Shown: piece after piece, positions 29,651 through 39,042 of the stretch | How the letters are laid out: each line of letters opens with the position of its first letter | Position numbering within the stretch: position 1 is the stretch's first letter | Origin: Basfia succiniciproducens | GTDB taxonomy: Bacteria; Pseudomonadota; Gammaproteobacteria; Enterobacterales; Pasteurellaceae | NCBI RefSeq assembly: GCF_011455875.1 | Contig: NZ_CP015031.1 | Location: forward strand, 2,189,195 to 2,253,194 | Direction: 5' to 3' | DNA: 64,000 nt | The notes under the pieces: model-generated | Database searches by the model: none | Seen by the model: only the letters and a program-made list of their open reading frames with translations | What the model was told of the DNA's origin: nothing | Made by a program: the position numbers and the translations under genes

Positions 29651-30427
29651 ATGTTAGCCATTATTTCACCCGCAAAGACACTTGATTATCAAAGTGCGGT
29701 GCCAAAATTCGAAATTTCTCAACCGCAGTTAACTCAATATAGTCAACAACTTATTGATATTTGTAAGCAATTAAGTCCGGCACAAATCGCTTCTCTGATG
29801 TCTATCAGCGATAAACTGGCGGGGCTTAATGCGGCACGTTTTGCCGATTGGCCGGCAGACCATAACGAACAAAATGCGCGTCCGGCAATTTATGCTTTTA
29901 AAGGCGACGTTTATACCGGCTTGGACGTGGAAAGCTTAACTTCTGATGATGTGTTGTTTGCGCAGCAGCATTTGCGTATGTTGTCAGGCTTATACGGTTT
30001 GCTGAAACCTTTGGATTTAATGCAGCCTTACCGTTTGGAAATGGGGACTAAACTTGCCAATAAGAAAGGGAAAGATTTATACGCTTTTTGGGGAAATGTG
30101 ATTACCCAAACTTTACAACAGGCATTGGATGAACAGGGTGATAATATCTTAGTCAACCTTGCTTCGGATGAATATTATAAAGCGGTGCAAGCAAGTCAAT
30201 TGAAGGCGCGTATTATTAAGCCCGTATTTCTTGATAATAAAGGCGGTAAATATAAAGTAATCAGTTTTTATGCCAAGAAAGCCCGCGGTTTAATGTGCCG
30301 TTATATTATCCAAAACCGTTTAACCGAGGCAGAGCAGTTAAAAGAATTCAATTTGGCCGGTTATTGGTTTGATGAAACCGCTTCCACAAAAGACGAATTT
30401 GTCTTTAAGCGTGATTTAGGTGAGTAA
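29651..30427 (+). CDS. yaaA: Peroxide stress protein YaaA
   Basis: The 258-residue DUF328/UPF0246 protein starts [13 protein letters not shown] and has [16 protein letters not shown] and [11 protein letters not shown], all typical of YaaA, which lowers free intracellular iron and protects DNA during peroxide stress in E. coli. GGAGG precedes the ATG. An uptake signal lies in the first 60 bases (29692-29700). The following lipoprotein gene starts three bases after the stop, and fieF, also an iron gene, comes next. Confidence 0.93.
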   Translation: MLAIISPAKTLDYQSAVPKFEISQPQLTQYSQQLIDICKQLSPAQIASLMSISDKLAGLNAARFADWPADHNEQNARPAIYAFKGDVYTGLDVESLTSDDVLFAQQHLRMLSGLYGLLKPLDLMQPYRLEMGTKLANKKGKDLYAFWGNVITQTLQQALDEQGDNILVNLASDEYYKAVQASQLKARIIKPVFLDNKGGKYKVISFYAKKARGLMCRYIIQNRLTEAEQLKEFNLAGYWFDETASTKDEFVFKRDLGE

Positions 30428-30430
30428 AAG

Positions 30431-31030
30431 ATGAAAAAAATACTTATTTTAGCCGCCGTCAGTTTTTTAGCGGGTTGTGTCGGTTCTTCGACGCTTCCGC
30501 AAAAAAACGCTGAAAAATTACCGCACATTGAAGTGCCGAAAGAAATTGTTCATAACGGAAAAACTTATTATTTAAGGGCTCAGCAGGATTTAGGTTCGGT
30601 GGCTCGTTATGTTTATCTTGAAAATAAAGAAAATCTGAAAAACTGGAAGAGCGAAATCGAAATTTTAAATGATCGCAATACCGAACAACGCAGTATCGCC
30701 GATCGTATTGCATTGCGCGAAAAGGTTTATAAAAATACCGGTGTCGAGCATTTTCAATTAATGGAAAAAGACGATTCTTTATATGCGTTTGTGATTTATG
30801 CGCCTTCCGCACAGCATGACGATTGGCAGGTTGATGTGGCTAAGGGTGAAAATGTGATGGGTTGCGGTTTCGCTCAATATCAATATTCATTGAAGATTCC
30901 CAAAACGAAGAAATTAATGAATATGGGCAAAGTGAAACTTATCGGTTATTTAAAAAAATACGCCGTAGATAAAGAAATGGAGCGTTTGTCTACTACTAAA
31001 TGGAATTGGGTCTGCCGAAATAATGAGTAA
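30431..31030 (+). CDS. Putative lipoprotein
   Basis: I do not recognise a named family. The 199-residue protein has a lipoprotein signal (MKKILILAAVSFLAGC, Cys16), then a mixed-charge domain with KTYYLRAQQDLGSVARYVYLE, and a C-terminal stretch ending in KWNWVCRNN. It lies between yaaA (three bases upstream) and fieF (eight-base overlap), so it is in one transcription unit with two genes linked to iron. Any role in iron or peroxide stress is by position only. Confidence 0.7.
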   Translation: MKKILILAAVSFLAGCVGSSTLPQKNAEKLPHIEVPKEIVHNGKTYYLRAQQDLGSVARYVYLENKENLKNWKSEIEILNDRNTEQRSIADRIALREKVYKNTGVEHFQLMEKDDSLYAFVIYAPSAQHDDWQVDVAKGENVMGCGFAQYQYSLKIPKTKKLMNMGKVKLIGYLKKYAVDKEMERLSTTKWNWVCRNNE

Positions 31031-31916
31031 ACAATATTCAACCTTGGTTAAAAGAGCCTCTCTTTTGGCGGTGTTCACCGCGGTGACCTTGATTGTGGTT
31101 AAGGCGTTTGCCTGGTGGCAAACGGGTTCCGTGAGTATGTTGGCTTCGATTACCGATTCCACATTGGATTTGCTTGCTTCCTTCATGAGTTTATTAATTC
31201 TCCGCTTTGCTTTAATGCCGGCGGATCATAATCATTCATTCGGGCATGGTAAAGCCGAGTCTTTGGCATCTCTTGCGCAGGGCGCTTTTATTATTGGTTC
31301 CGCTCTGTTGCTGTTATTGCACGCGTTTCAACGTTTGGGCGAACCTAAAGTTATTCAACAAACGGGGCTGGGCATTACGGTAACCATGTTTTCGATTTTG
31401 CTGACATTTATCTTAGTGGCATATCAAAACAAAGTGATTAAATTAACGGATAGTCCGGCGATTAAAGCGGATCAACTGCATTACCAAACGGACTTGCTTA
31501 TGAATGCCGCCATTATGCTTTCCTTATTATTAGGATCTTTGGATTTCATATGGGCGGATGCGGTATTTGCTATTTTGATTGCCGTTTATATTTTGGTTAA
31601 CGGCGGTAAAATGTGTTTTGATGCGGTGCAATTATTATTGGATCTTGCTTTGCCGGAACAGGAAATTGAACAGATTGAACGTTTGATCAGAGAAGATCCG
31701 AATATAATCGGTTTTCATGATTTACGTACGAGACGAGCGGGCGAAGTGCGATTCATTCAAATGCACTTAGAACTTAGCGATGATTTCTCTTTTGTGCAGG
31801 CGCATGCGATTACAGACAGTTTAGAAACGCGTTTAAAACAGGCGTTCCCAAGGGTAGAAATTGTAATTCATCATGAGCCTACAAGCGTGGTATTGGCTGA
31901 ACAAAAAGCAAAGTGA
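31023..31916 (+). CDS. fieF: Cation diffusion facilitator, FieF type
   Basis: The 297-residue protein has six hydrophobic segments and a cytoplasmic C-terminal domain. The metal-site pattern SITDSTLDLLAS (first DxxxD) and ADHNHSFGHGKAESLA are as in E. coli FieF, which exports iron and zinc by proton exchange. The second DxxxD-like pair (HYQTDLLMNA) is present in helix 5. The start overlaps the lipoprotein gene by eight bases. Confidence 0.9.
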   Translation: MSKQYSTLVKRASLLAVFTAVTLIVVKAFAWWQTGSVSMLASITDSTLDLLASFMSLLILRFALMPADHNHSFGHGKAESLASLAQGAFIIGSALLLLLHAFQRLGEPKVIQQTGLGITVTMFSILLTFILVAYQNKVIKLTDSPAIKADQLHYQTDLLMNAAIMLSLLLGSLDFIWADAVFAILIAVYILVNGGKMCFDAVQLLLDLALPEQEIEQIERLIREDPNIIGFHDLRTRRAGEVRFIQMHLELSDDFSFVQAHAITDSLETRLKQAFPRVEIVIHHEPTSVVLAEQKAK

Positions 31917-32039
31917 AATAAAAGCTGATACTAATCAAACTTTGCTGGAAATCAGAAAATTTTTCTAGAGCGGATATACCTTATGGTGTATCTTATACCC
32001 CAAATTTATTATTAGACTTTAACTTAAGGTAATTGACCT

Positions 32040-33005
32040 ATGATTAAAAAAATTGCTGTATTGACAAGTGGTGGCGATGCACCCGGCATGAATGCCGCGA
32101 TTCGCGGCGTTGTGCGTTCTGCATTGTTTGAAGGATTGGAAGTATTTGGCGTCTATGACGGTTATTATGGGCTATACCATAATAAAATCAAACAATTGAA
32201 CCGTTATAGCGTATCCGATGTTATTACCAGAGGGGGCACTTTCTTGGGTTCTGCACGTTTCCCGGAATTTAAAAATCCTGAAGTGCGGGCAAAATGTGCA
32301 GAAATTTTACGTTCTCATGGTATTGATGCATTAGTCGTAATCGGCGGTGACGGTTCATATACCGGGGCTAAATTATTAACCGAAGAACATGGCATCCAAT
32401 GTATCGGTTTGCCGGGTACTATTGATAATGACGCGCCGGGTACGGACTATACGATTGGTTATCAAACCGCATTAGAAACGGCGGTTGATGCGATTGACCG
32501 TTTACGTGATACTTCAAGTTCGCACCAACGTATTTCTATTGTGGAAATTATGGGGCGCCATTGCAGCGATTTGACGATTAATGCTGCGCTTGCCGGTGGA
32601 TGTGAATATATTGTGGCTTCGGAAGTCGAATTTGATCAAGAGGAATTAATTCAACAAATTGAGCGCAGCATTGCTAATGGTAAACGCCACGCAATTATTG
32701 CAATAACGGAATTAATTACTGATGTTCATGAGTTAGCTAAAAGAATTGAAGAACGCGTTCACCATGAAACCCGTGCCACAGTATTAGGTCATGTTCAACG
32801 CGGCGGTTCTCCTTGCGCTTTTGACCGTATTCTTGCATCCCGTATGGGGGTTTATGCGGTTGATTTGTTATTGCAAGGTAAAGGCGGATATTGTGTCGGT
32901 ATTCAAAACGAGCAATTAGTCCATCATGATATCATTGACGCAATCAATAACATGAGACGTTCATTTAAGGCTGAATTGTTAGACATGAACGAGAGATTAT
33001 TCTGA
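32040..33005 (+). CDS. pfkA: 6-phosphofructokinase
   Basis: PfkA phosphorylates fructose 6-phosphate with ATP. ATP loop [10 protein letters not shown] (9-18), GGDGS, catalytic GTIDND and substrate loop MGRHC are present; 321 residues is standard. A ribosome site TAAGG precedes the ATG. It converges with the tetronate island, whose product DHAP enters glycolysis just below this step. An uptake-signal terminator follows. Confidence 0.97.
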   Translation: MIKKIAVLTSGGDAPGMNAAIRGVVRSALFEGLEVFGVYDGYYGLYHNKIKQLNRYSVSDVITRGGTFLGSARFPEFKNPEVRAKCAEILRSHGIDALVVIGGDGSYTGAKLLTEEHGIQCIGLPGTIDNDAPGTDYTIGYQTALETAVDAIDRLRDTSSSHQRISIVEIMGRHCSDLTINAALAGGCEYIVASEVEFDQEELIQQIERSIANGKRHAIIAITELITDVHELAKRIEERVHHETRATVLGHVQRGGSPCAFDRILASRMGVYAVDLLLQGKGGYCVGIQNEQLVHHDIIDAINNMRRSFKAELLDMNERLF

Positions 33006-33060
33006 TTTTTCTCTTTTTTTAAATTTGTTGATAGCTGTTTATTAAGGTAAGCGGCTTGGT

Positions 33061-33101
33061 AAAGTGCGGTCGAAATTCTCGAAATTTTGACCGCACTTTT
33101 T
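33061..33101. terminator. Bidirectional uptake-signal terminator after pfkA
   Basis: AAAGTGCGGTCGAAATT and AATTTTGACCGCACTTT face each other with TTTTT after the stem, between convergent genes. Confidence 0.85.
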
Positions 33102-33114
33102 AAAGTGGTTCCGC

Positions 33115-33897
33115 TTATTTATTAACGATACGTTCAATAATTTTGAAGAAGTTTTCTGCATCCCAAGCACTACGACCTATAAATAGCCCGTCAATATATT
33201 GTTGTCCGAATAGTTCATTCGAGTTTTCCGCATTAACGCTACCGCCGTAGAAAACGGGAATATCTTTTCCCGCGTCACCAAATAACTCAATTAAACATTG
33301 TTTAATAACTGCATGTTTTTCATTCGCATAATCTGCGGTGGCAGGAATGCCGCTTTCACCAATTGCCCATACGGGTTCATAAGCTATTCTTAGTTTGGCT
33401 AATTGATTTGTATTAATTCCCGATAGACCTATTTTCAATTGAGTTCTTAATACTTCGTCGGAAATATTATAATTTTTTTGTTCAAGTGTTTCGCCAACGC
33501 AAAGTAGTGTCGTTAGATCATGTTTTAAAGCCGATAGTACTTTTTCATTTTCCTGCCGATCTGTTTCGCCAAATTTGTGGCGTCTTTCGGAATGCCCGAT
33601 CATTACCAATTGAGTTCCTATTTCTTTCAGCATTAATGGTGAAATATCTCCTGTATATTGTCCGTTATCGTTAGGATTCATATTTTGAGCGCCAATAATA
33701 ATCGGATTATCATGAGAAGTGGCTAGTGTGGTTTGAATAGCGGATTGGATAGCGGTATAAGACGGAATGACAAATAATTCTATATCGTTATTAGCCCTAA
33801 TATCATGAGTTAATTCGGAGAGTCGGGCTAAAAACCGAGTTGTATCGGCTATTCCTTTGTACATTTTGAGATTGGTACCAAAATAATACTTTTTCAT
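33115..33897 (-). CDS. Triose-phosphate isomerase paralogue of the tetronate island
   Basis: The 260-residue TIM barrel keeps Lys11 (NLKMYKG), His102 (GHSERRHKFGE), Glu174 (AYEPVWAIG) and the phosphate loop GGSVN. The N-terminus (NLKMYK rather than NWKLN) differs from ordinary TpiA and recalls the tetrulose-phosphate isomerases of erythritol pathways (EryH/LerI). It follows the DeoR regulator by 17 bases on the same strand and is divergent from the other island genes. It may convert DHAP to glyceraldehyde 3-phosphate, or isomerise L-erythrulose 1-phosphate. Substrate cannot be decided here; the organism probably has an ordinary tpiA elsewhere. Confidence 0.8.
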   Translation of the reverse strand: MKKYYFGTNLKMYKGIADTTRFLARLSELTHDIRANNDIELFVIPSYTAIQSAIQTTLATSHDNPIIIGAQNMNPNDNGQYTGDISPLMLKEIGTQLVMIGHSERRHKFGETDRQENEKVLSALKHDLTTLLCVGETLEQKNYNISDEVLRTQLKIGLSGINTNQLAKLRIAYEPVWAIGESGIPATADYANEKHAVIKQCLIELFGDAGKDIPVFYGGSVNAENSNELFGQQYIDGLFIGRSAWDAENFFKIIERIVNK

Positions 33898-33914
33898 AAG
33901 TAACCTCTTAATAT

Positions 33915-34679
33915 TTATACAAGATCTATATCTACGCTGCTTTTGATAACATTTAAGATATTTTTATCGATATTCTTATCCGTAATAATTTTATGAACCT
34001 GAGAGAGCGGGGCTGAAACCAGTAAATAACCCGTGCCGAATTTTTCACTACAAGTTAAAACATAAACATATTGTGCAATTTTAAAAATCTGTTTTTTGAT
34101 CATCATTTGTTCATTGCCAATAGAGGTAATACCAAATTCGGGATCGATACCATGTACGCCGATAAAAGCCTTTGTAGCTTTAAAATTCTTTAACATTTCA
34201 ATAGCAAAATCACCGACAAAGGCATTTTTATTTCCCCTCAATACTCCGCCGATAGAAATGATTTCTACGGCGGAACAGGTAGATAGTTCAGCGATTACCG
34301 GCAATGAATTGGTTATAATAATCAAATATTTATCCGAATATTTTTTTATAACTTGCGCTAAATAATAGCTATTAGAGGAATCATCTAAAATAATAGTGTC
34401 TCTTTCCGCTATGTATTGATAGGCTTTCTCGGCAATACGTAATTTAGCTTCTCTTTCCTTAAAAATATTTCCGGCCGGTATATGAATATCAAGGTAATCA
34501 TTGCAGAGTTTGGCCCCTCCGTGCGTGCGAATAATTAGCCCTTTTTTTTCTAAAGATCGAATCAGACTTCTAATTGTAACGGTTGAGCATTGTAATATTT
34601 CGCTTAGTTCTATGTTTGTAATGACGTCTTTCCGTTTAAGCGAATCTATGATTAGTTGTTCTTTCTCGTTCAGCTTCAT
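33915..34679 (-). CDS. DeoR-family transcriptional regulator
   Basis: The 254-residue protein has an N-terminal winged helix-turn-helix (IDSLKRKDVITNIELSEILQCSTVTIRSLIRSLEKKG, in part) and a C-terminal DeoRC sugar-phosphate sensor domain with TIILDDSSNSYYLA and IISIGGVLRGNKNAFVGD. Such proteins are usually repressors released by a phosphorylated intermediate. It is divergent from pdxA2, with a CRP-like site between, so it most likely controls this island. Confidence 0.88.
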   Translation of the reverse strand: MKLNEKEQLIIDSLKRKDVITNIELSEILQCSTVTIRSLIRSLEKKGLIIRTHGGAKLCNDYLDIHIPAGNIFKEREAKLRIAEKAYQYIAERDTIILDDSSNSYYLAQVIKKYSDKYLIIITNSLPVIAELSTCSAVEIISIGGVLRGNKNAFVGDFAIEMLKNFKATKAFIGVHGIDPEFGITSIGNEQMMIKKQIFKIAQYVYVLTCSEKFGTGYLLVSAPLSQVHKIITDKNIDKNILNVIKSSVDIDLV

Positions 34680-34742
34680 ATTTACTCCTTATTTTCATTT
34701 TTTTTCTTTTGTTTAGCAACGAAAAAAATAAAAAATTAAATT

Positions 34743-34764
34743 TTTTGTGATCTAGATCGATTTT
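34743..34764. promoter_or_regulatory. CRP-like site upstream of the tetronate operon
   Basis: TTTTGTGATCTAGATCGATT contains TGTGATCTAGATC, matching the left half and centre of the ideal CRP palindrome; the right half reads TCGAT in place of TCACA. It lies about 105 bases before the pdxA2 ATG in the divergent promoter region, which fits catabolite control. Confidence 0.65.
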
Positions 34765-34869
34765 TGAACAAAAAATATTTGTTTTTTAGTTTCTGTCTCA
34801 ATATAGTTATTTTACGATAAATTTAAAACGAAAGAAAGCGAAAGTTTAAATTATTTTAAGGAGCTTTAA

Positions 34870-35877
34870 ATGAAAAAACCAGTAATTGCATTAACAATGG
34901 GTGATCCCGCAGGTATTGGTCCGGAAATTACCGTCGATACAATGCTAAGTGAAGAGATTCATAATGTATGTAAACCTTTTGTTATCGGTAGCATTCCTAT
35001 TTTAGAAAGGGCTGCCAAGGTTCGTGGCGTTTCAATTAAATTTAATAAAATTCAGGATCCAAGTGAAGCTAAATACGAATTAGGAACTTTCGATGTACTT
35101 GAAACCGGTAATTATGACACTGATGCCATTAAGTGGGGCGAGGTTCAGAAACTCGCTGGCCAAATGTCTTATGACTGGGTATTAAAATCCATTGAGTTAG
35201 GTATGGCTAAAAAAATTGATGCGGTTTCTACCGCACCCATTCATAAAATTGCAATTAAATTAGCAGGTGTGAAAGAGCCCGGCCATACGGAAATTTATCA
35301 AAATGAAACTCATTCCGAATATGGCTTGACAATGTTTAGTTGCCATAAATTACGTGTTTTCTTCGTAAGTCGTCATATGTCGGTTATTGATGCTTGTAAG
35401 TACGCAACGAAAGAACGCGTATTACAAGATGTAAGAAATATTGATAAGGAATTACGTAATATCGGTATTGAAAATCCGTTCATTGCAGTTGCGGCGTTAA
35501 ATCCTCATGGCGGTGATAACGGTTTGTTTGGTCGAGAAGAAATTGATGAATTGATTCCTGCCGTTGAAGCCGCAAAAGCGGAAGGGATTAATGCAACAGG
35601 CCCGGTTCCGGCGGATTCCGTATTCCATATCGGTAAATCCGGTAAATATGATGCGATTTTGTCTCTATATCATGATCAGGGGCACATTGCATGTAAAACA
35701 TTAGATTTTGAAAAATCGGTAACTATTACATTCGGTTTACCGTTTATGCGTAGTTCTGTTGATCATGGTACTGCTTTTGATATCGCAGGGAAAAATATTG
35801 CAAATGGCGTAAGCATGATTGAGTCAACTAAAGTATTAGCTGAATATACAGCTAAGTATATGAATAAAAAAGCTTAA
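34870..35877 (+). CDS. pdxA2: 4-phospho-D-threonate (PdxA2-type) dehydrogenase
   Basis: The 335-residue protein belongs to the PdxA family: MGDPAGIGPEIT at the N-terminus, metal His in EPGHTEIY and in LYHDQGHIACK, and FGLPFMRSSVDHGTAFDIAGK. Ordinary PdxA works in pyridoxal phosphate synthesis, but next to a DUF1537 kinase it is the PdxA2 type, which oxidises and decarboxylates 4-phospho-tetronate to DHAP and CO2. The DtnK/PdxA2 route for D-threonate is established for this pairing. AAGGAG precedes the ATG. It is the first gene of a four-gene operon. Confidence 0.87.
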   Translation: MKKPVIALTMGDPAGIGPEITVDTMLSEEIHNVCKPFVIGSIPILERAAKVRGVSIKFNKIQDPSEAKYELGTFDVLETGNYDTDAIKWGEVQKLAGQMSYDWVLKSIELGMAKKIDAVSTAPIHKIAIKLAGVKEPGHTEIYQNETHSEYGLTMFSCHKLRVFFVSRHMSVIDACKYATKERVLQDVRNIDKELRNIGIENPFIAVAALNPHGGDNGLFGREEIDELIPAVEAAKAEGINATGPVPADSVFHIGKSGKYDAILSLYHDQGHIACKTLDFEKSVTITFGLPFMRSSVDHGTAFDIAGKNIANGVSMIESTKVLAEYTAKYMNKKA

Positions 35878-35892
35878 TTTAGGAGGTGGAAT

Positions 35893-37248
35893 ATGCCTGT
35901 TATTGGTGTAGTCGCTGATGATTTAACCGGTGCGACAACAACCGGAGTATTATTAGCCCGCTCAGGTTCGAAAACAACCGTATGTTTTAATACGGAAGCT
36001 GCCATTAAATCGAATGCTGAAGTGCCATCCGATTCACTACTGATTAGTACAAGTAGTCGTCCGTTACTTAAACATGAAGCTTATAAACATGTGAAAGAAG
36101 CAACTCAAGTATTGAAAAATATGGGGGTGCAATATTTTACTAAACGCATTGATACCACAATGCGAGGTGGTGTCGGCGTTGAAATTGATGCGATGCTTGA
36201 TACTTTGCCTGAGAATACCATAGCGGTTGTGGTGCCGGCGATGCCCCAATCCCGGCGTATTCTTGTTGGCGGTTATTCAGTGATTGACGGCGTTGCATTA
36301 ACCAATACGCCAGTAGCGCGTGATGTGCGTACACCAGTACGGGAGGGGTATATTCCGGCATTACTTGCAAGCCAGACTCGTCGTAAAGTGGGGTTAGTCA
36401 GTTTAACCGACGTTATGCATGGCGTATATGAAATTCGTATTGCTTTGATGGATCAGATTACTCAAGGCAAACAAGTAATCGTTGTTGATGCAATCACTCT
36501 TGAAGATGTGTCTAATATCGCCCAGGCTTGTTTAATGCTTGATAATCCGATTCTAGCCGTTGATCCGGGTCCGTTTACCGCCGCACTCGGCTATCAACGG
36601 GGCTTAATCCACCGAGAAGAACCGAATATTCCACAAACTGATGCTACATGCGCTGAAGATAAAACCGTATTAGTAGTCGCCGGTAGTGCAACACCTGTTA
36701 CTAAATTACAAATGGATACGCTTTGTCAGGATCCTCGTAATATATCAATTTCTGTCGATCCCGTATTGCTTATTGAAGGCGGCGATATTGCCGATACGGA
36801 AGCAAAACGAGTGGTGGGTCTTGTAAAAGATTATATGGCTAATGATGTGCGGCCAAGAGCAATTTTACTTGAAACGGCATTGCATGGTCCGTTACTTAAT
36901 CTTGATGCGGAAGATGCTAAACGTAAGTTTGTTCGCGGTGAAAGCGCCGAGCGAATTAATGCGGGACTAGGCATGATTGTTTCGGATATTTTTAAACAAA
37001 TTGGTCACCAACGTTTTGCCGGTATTTTTGCAACAGGCGGGGACACTATGGTGAATGTGTGCAACCAGTTAAATGTTTCGGCTATTGAAATGATTGACTA
37101 TGTAATCCCACAATCCGATATCGGGCGTCTAGTGGGGATTTTTGATAATAAAATGCCGATTGTCGGTAAAGGCGGCTTAACAGGTGATGAATATACGGCT
37201 TGTAAGATTGTTGATCGCCTATTCTTAGAAGCCTGTCGAGATAAGTAA
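35893..37248 (+). CDS. dtnK: Four-carbon acid sugar kinase (DUF1537), D-threonate kinase-like
   Basis: The 451-residue kinase has the N-terminal substrate domain with VVADDLTGATTTGVLLAR and KRIDTTMRGGVGVE, and the C-terminal nucleotide domain with VLVVAGSATPVT and FATGGDTMVNV. DUF1537 proteins phosphorylate tetronates or 3-oxo-tetronates at O-4. Association with PdxA2 favours D-threonate (DtnK), whereas OtnK partners have LtnD, OtnC and OtnI, none of which is here. Ribosome site AGGAGG. It follows pdxA2 by 15 bases. Confidence 0.85.
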   Translation: MPVIGVVADDLTGATTTGVLLARSGSKTTVCFNTEAAIKSNAEVPSDSLLISTSSRPLLKHEAYKHVKEATQVLKNMGVQYFTKRIDTTMRGGVGVEIDAMLDTLPENTIAVVVPAMPQSRRILVGGYSVIDGVALTNTPVARDVRTPVREGYIPALLASQTRRKVGLVSLTDVMHGVYEIRIALMDQITQGKQVIVVDAITLEDVSNIAQACLMLDNPILAVDPGPFTAALGYQRGLIHREEPNIPQTDATCAEDKTVLVVAGSATPVTKLQMDTLCQDPRNISISVDPVLLIEGGDIADTEAKRVVGLVKDYMANDVRPRAILLETALHGPLLNLDAEDAKRKFVRGESAERINAGLGMIVSDIFKQIGHQRFAGIFATGGDTMVNVCNQLNVSAIEMIDYVIPQSDIGRLVGIFDNKMPIVGKGGLTGDEYTACKIVDRLFLEACRDK

Positions 37249-37269
37249 TATATTGAGGAGTGAATAATT

Positions 37270-37722
37270 ATGAAAATTGCTATTGGATGTGATGAAGCGG
37301 CATATCGCTTAAAAGTTGAAATTATGAAGCATTTAGATGAGCTGGGCATTGAATATGATGATTTTGGCGCCGGAGAAGGAGATGTCGTTTTATATCCTGA
37401 TGTAGCGGAAGCCGTTGCAGTTGCGGTTGCCGAGGGAAAATACCAACGGGCAATTCTAACTTGCGGTACCGGTATTGGTATGTGTATTACGGCAAATAAA
37501 GTTCCGGGAATACGCGCGGCAGTATGTCATGATGTGTTTTCAACCGAGCGCTCAAGAAAAAGTAATGACGCTCAGATTATGTGCTTGGGAGAACGTGTTA
37601 TAGGTGTTGAGTTAGCAAAATCATTAATTGATGTGTGGTTCAAATGTGAGTTTGCCGGTGGCGGTTCCGCACCTAAAGTGAAACGTATTAATGAAATTGA
37701 TGCGAAATATAACAAAAGATAA
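37270..37722 (+). CDS. RpiB/LacAB-family sugar-phosphate isomerase
   Basis: The 150-residue protein has the RpiB fold with the catalytic Cys in LTCGTGIGMCITANKVPGIRAA and the later CHDVFSTERSRKSNDAQIMCLG. The N-terminal GCDEAA replaces the usual SDHAG, and KV at ANKVPG is typical of the erythrulose 4-phosphate isomerases (EryI/DerI) rather than RpiB. It follows dtnK by 21 bases. It is not required for D-threonate degradation as described, so it suggests a second or variant substrate, perhaps a tetrulose phosphate. The substrate is inference. Confidence 0.82.
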   Translation: MKIAIGCDEAAYRLKVEIMKHLDELGIEYDDFGAGEGDVVLYPDVAEAVAVAVAEGKYQRAILTCGTGIGMCITANKVPGIRAAVCHDVFSTERSRKSNDAQIMCLGERVIGVELAKSLIDVWFKCEFAGGGSAPKVKRINEIDAKYNKR

Positions 37723-37737
37723 TTTCTGACGAACAAT

Positions 37738-37780
37738 CCGCCTTATATTCATATTGTATCAAAAGATAAGGCGGTTTTTA
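37738..37780 (+). terminator. Intra-operon terminator or attenuator before kdgT
   Basis: CCGCCTTAT and ATAAGGCGG form a nine-base stem with an 18-base loop followed by TTTTTA, 16 bases after the RpiB-like stop and 28 bases before the permease ATG. It should lower or condition permease expression. Confidence 0.75.
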
Positions 37781-37807
37781 TCTACTTGCTATCTTAGGAG
37801 AACCATT

Positions 37808-38857
37808 ATGGCATTACGCAATGAAGAAGGTCATATTGATCTTAAACTCATGGAAAGAATGATGAAAATCCCGGGCGGATTAGTCATTATTCCATTATTG
37901 CTCGCTGTTGCAATTAAAACATTCTTTCCGCAATTTTTTGAAATAGGTGGTTTTACAACCGGCTTGTTCCAAAAAGGTCAGCCCGCAATGATGGGGATAT
38001 TCCTTATTTTATGCGGTGCGTCAATTAATATTCGTCAAGTAGGTATGCCTCTTTATAAAGGCGTAGTATTAACCAGTTCAAAATTCTTTTTGGGTGTGGC
38101 GCTTGGTTTATTAGTCGGTCATCTTTTCGGACCAGAGGGTATTTGGGGATTATCACCAATCGTCTTAATTGCAGCAATCACTAACTCAAATAGTTCCCTT
38201 TATATTTCACTTTCATCACAGTTTGGTAATTCAACAGATACGGGTGCAATTTCAATTCTGTCTTTAAATGACGGACCGTTTTTCACTCTAATCGCATTAG
38301 GAGCGAGCGGTTTAGCAAATATTCCGTTTATGGCGGTAGTAGCAACCCTGATTCCATTATTAATTGGTTTTGTTTGGGGTAATATTGATACTAAATTCCG
38401 TGAGTTATGCGGTAAAGCTCAGCCTATTATTATTTTCTTCATGACTATTGCAATCGGTTCTGGTACTGACGTCAGTACGATTTTGAAAGCCGGTGCATCC
38501 GGTATTATTTTAGGTATCCTTTCAACATTAACTGCAGCGGTATTTTTTTATGTATTTAATATTTTCTTACCAAAAAGAGAACGTAATGCAATGGGAGCGG
38601 CAATTGGTACAACCGCATTAAACTCAGCAATGACTCCGGCTGCCGTAGCTGATGCGGACCCTACCTTTACACCTCATGTGCCGCTTGCAACCGCACAATG
38701 CGCAACGGCTTCTATTATTACCTTATTCTTATGCCCGTTTGTAGTTGCGTTCTTCGATAGACAAATGCGTAAAAATAAATTAGGTATTTATTCTGCCGAA
38801 GGTTGGGCTGGTAAAGCTTTAGCGGAACGGGAAGCATTAGCTAAATCAGCGAGTTAG
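37808..38857 (+). CDS. 2-keto-3-deoxygluconate permease family transporter (KdgT-like)
   Basis: The 349-residue protein has about ten hydrophobic segments and the KdgT patterns MKIPGGLVIIPLLLA, FLILCGASINIRQVG, AAITNSNSSLYISL and LNDGPFFTL. KdgT proteins are proton symporters for sugar acids; with this operon it most likely imports a tetronate. AGGAG precedes the ATG at 37808; a frame back to 37754 has no ribosome site and overlaps the upstream hairpin. In Salmonella a kdgT-like gene also lies beside DUF1537 and pdxA2 genes. A terminator follows at 38866. Confidence 0.88.
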   Translation: MALRNEEGHIDLKLMERMMKIPGGLVIIPLLLAVAIKTFFPQFFEIGGFTTGLFQKGQPAMMGIFLILCGASINIRQVGMPLYKGVVLTSSKFFLGVALGLLVGHLFGPEGIWGLSPIVLIAAITNSNSSLYISLSSQFGNSTDTGAISILSLNDGPFFTLIALGASGLANIPFMAVVATLIPLLIGFVWGNIDTKFRELCGKAQPIIIFFMTIAIGSGTDVSTILKAGASGIILGILSTLTAAVFFYVFNIFLPKRERNAMGAAIGTTALNSAMTPAAVADADPTFTPHVPLATAQCATASIITLFLCPFVVAFFDRQMRKNKLGIYSAEGWAGKALAEREALAKSAS

Positions 38858-38861
38858 AGAT

Positions 38862-38894
38862 AAAAAAGAGAGTGAAAACTCTCTTTTTTATTGT
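38862..38894 (+). terminator. Terminator of the tetronate operon
   Basis: AAAAAAGAGAG and CTCTCTTTTTT form an eleven-base stem around TGAAAA, five bases after the permease stop, and end in a T run. Confidence 0.9.
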
Positions 38895-39042
38895 GATTTA
38901 AAATGATAGTGAAGATTCTTATAAAAGAAAAAAGTGATTACGGCTATAACGAATATTAAAAGACCCTCGGATAGCTAAATTAGGATAATTATTTATTTTG
39001 TGTAAAAATACAGAATATCTTTTCAGCCGACATTTTATTCAC

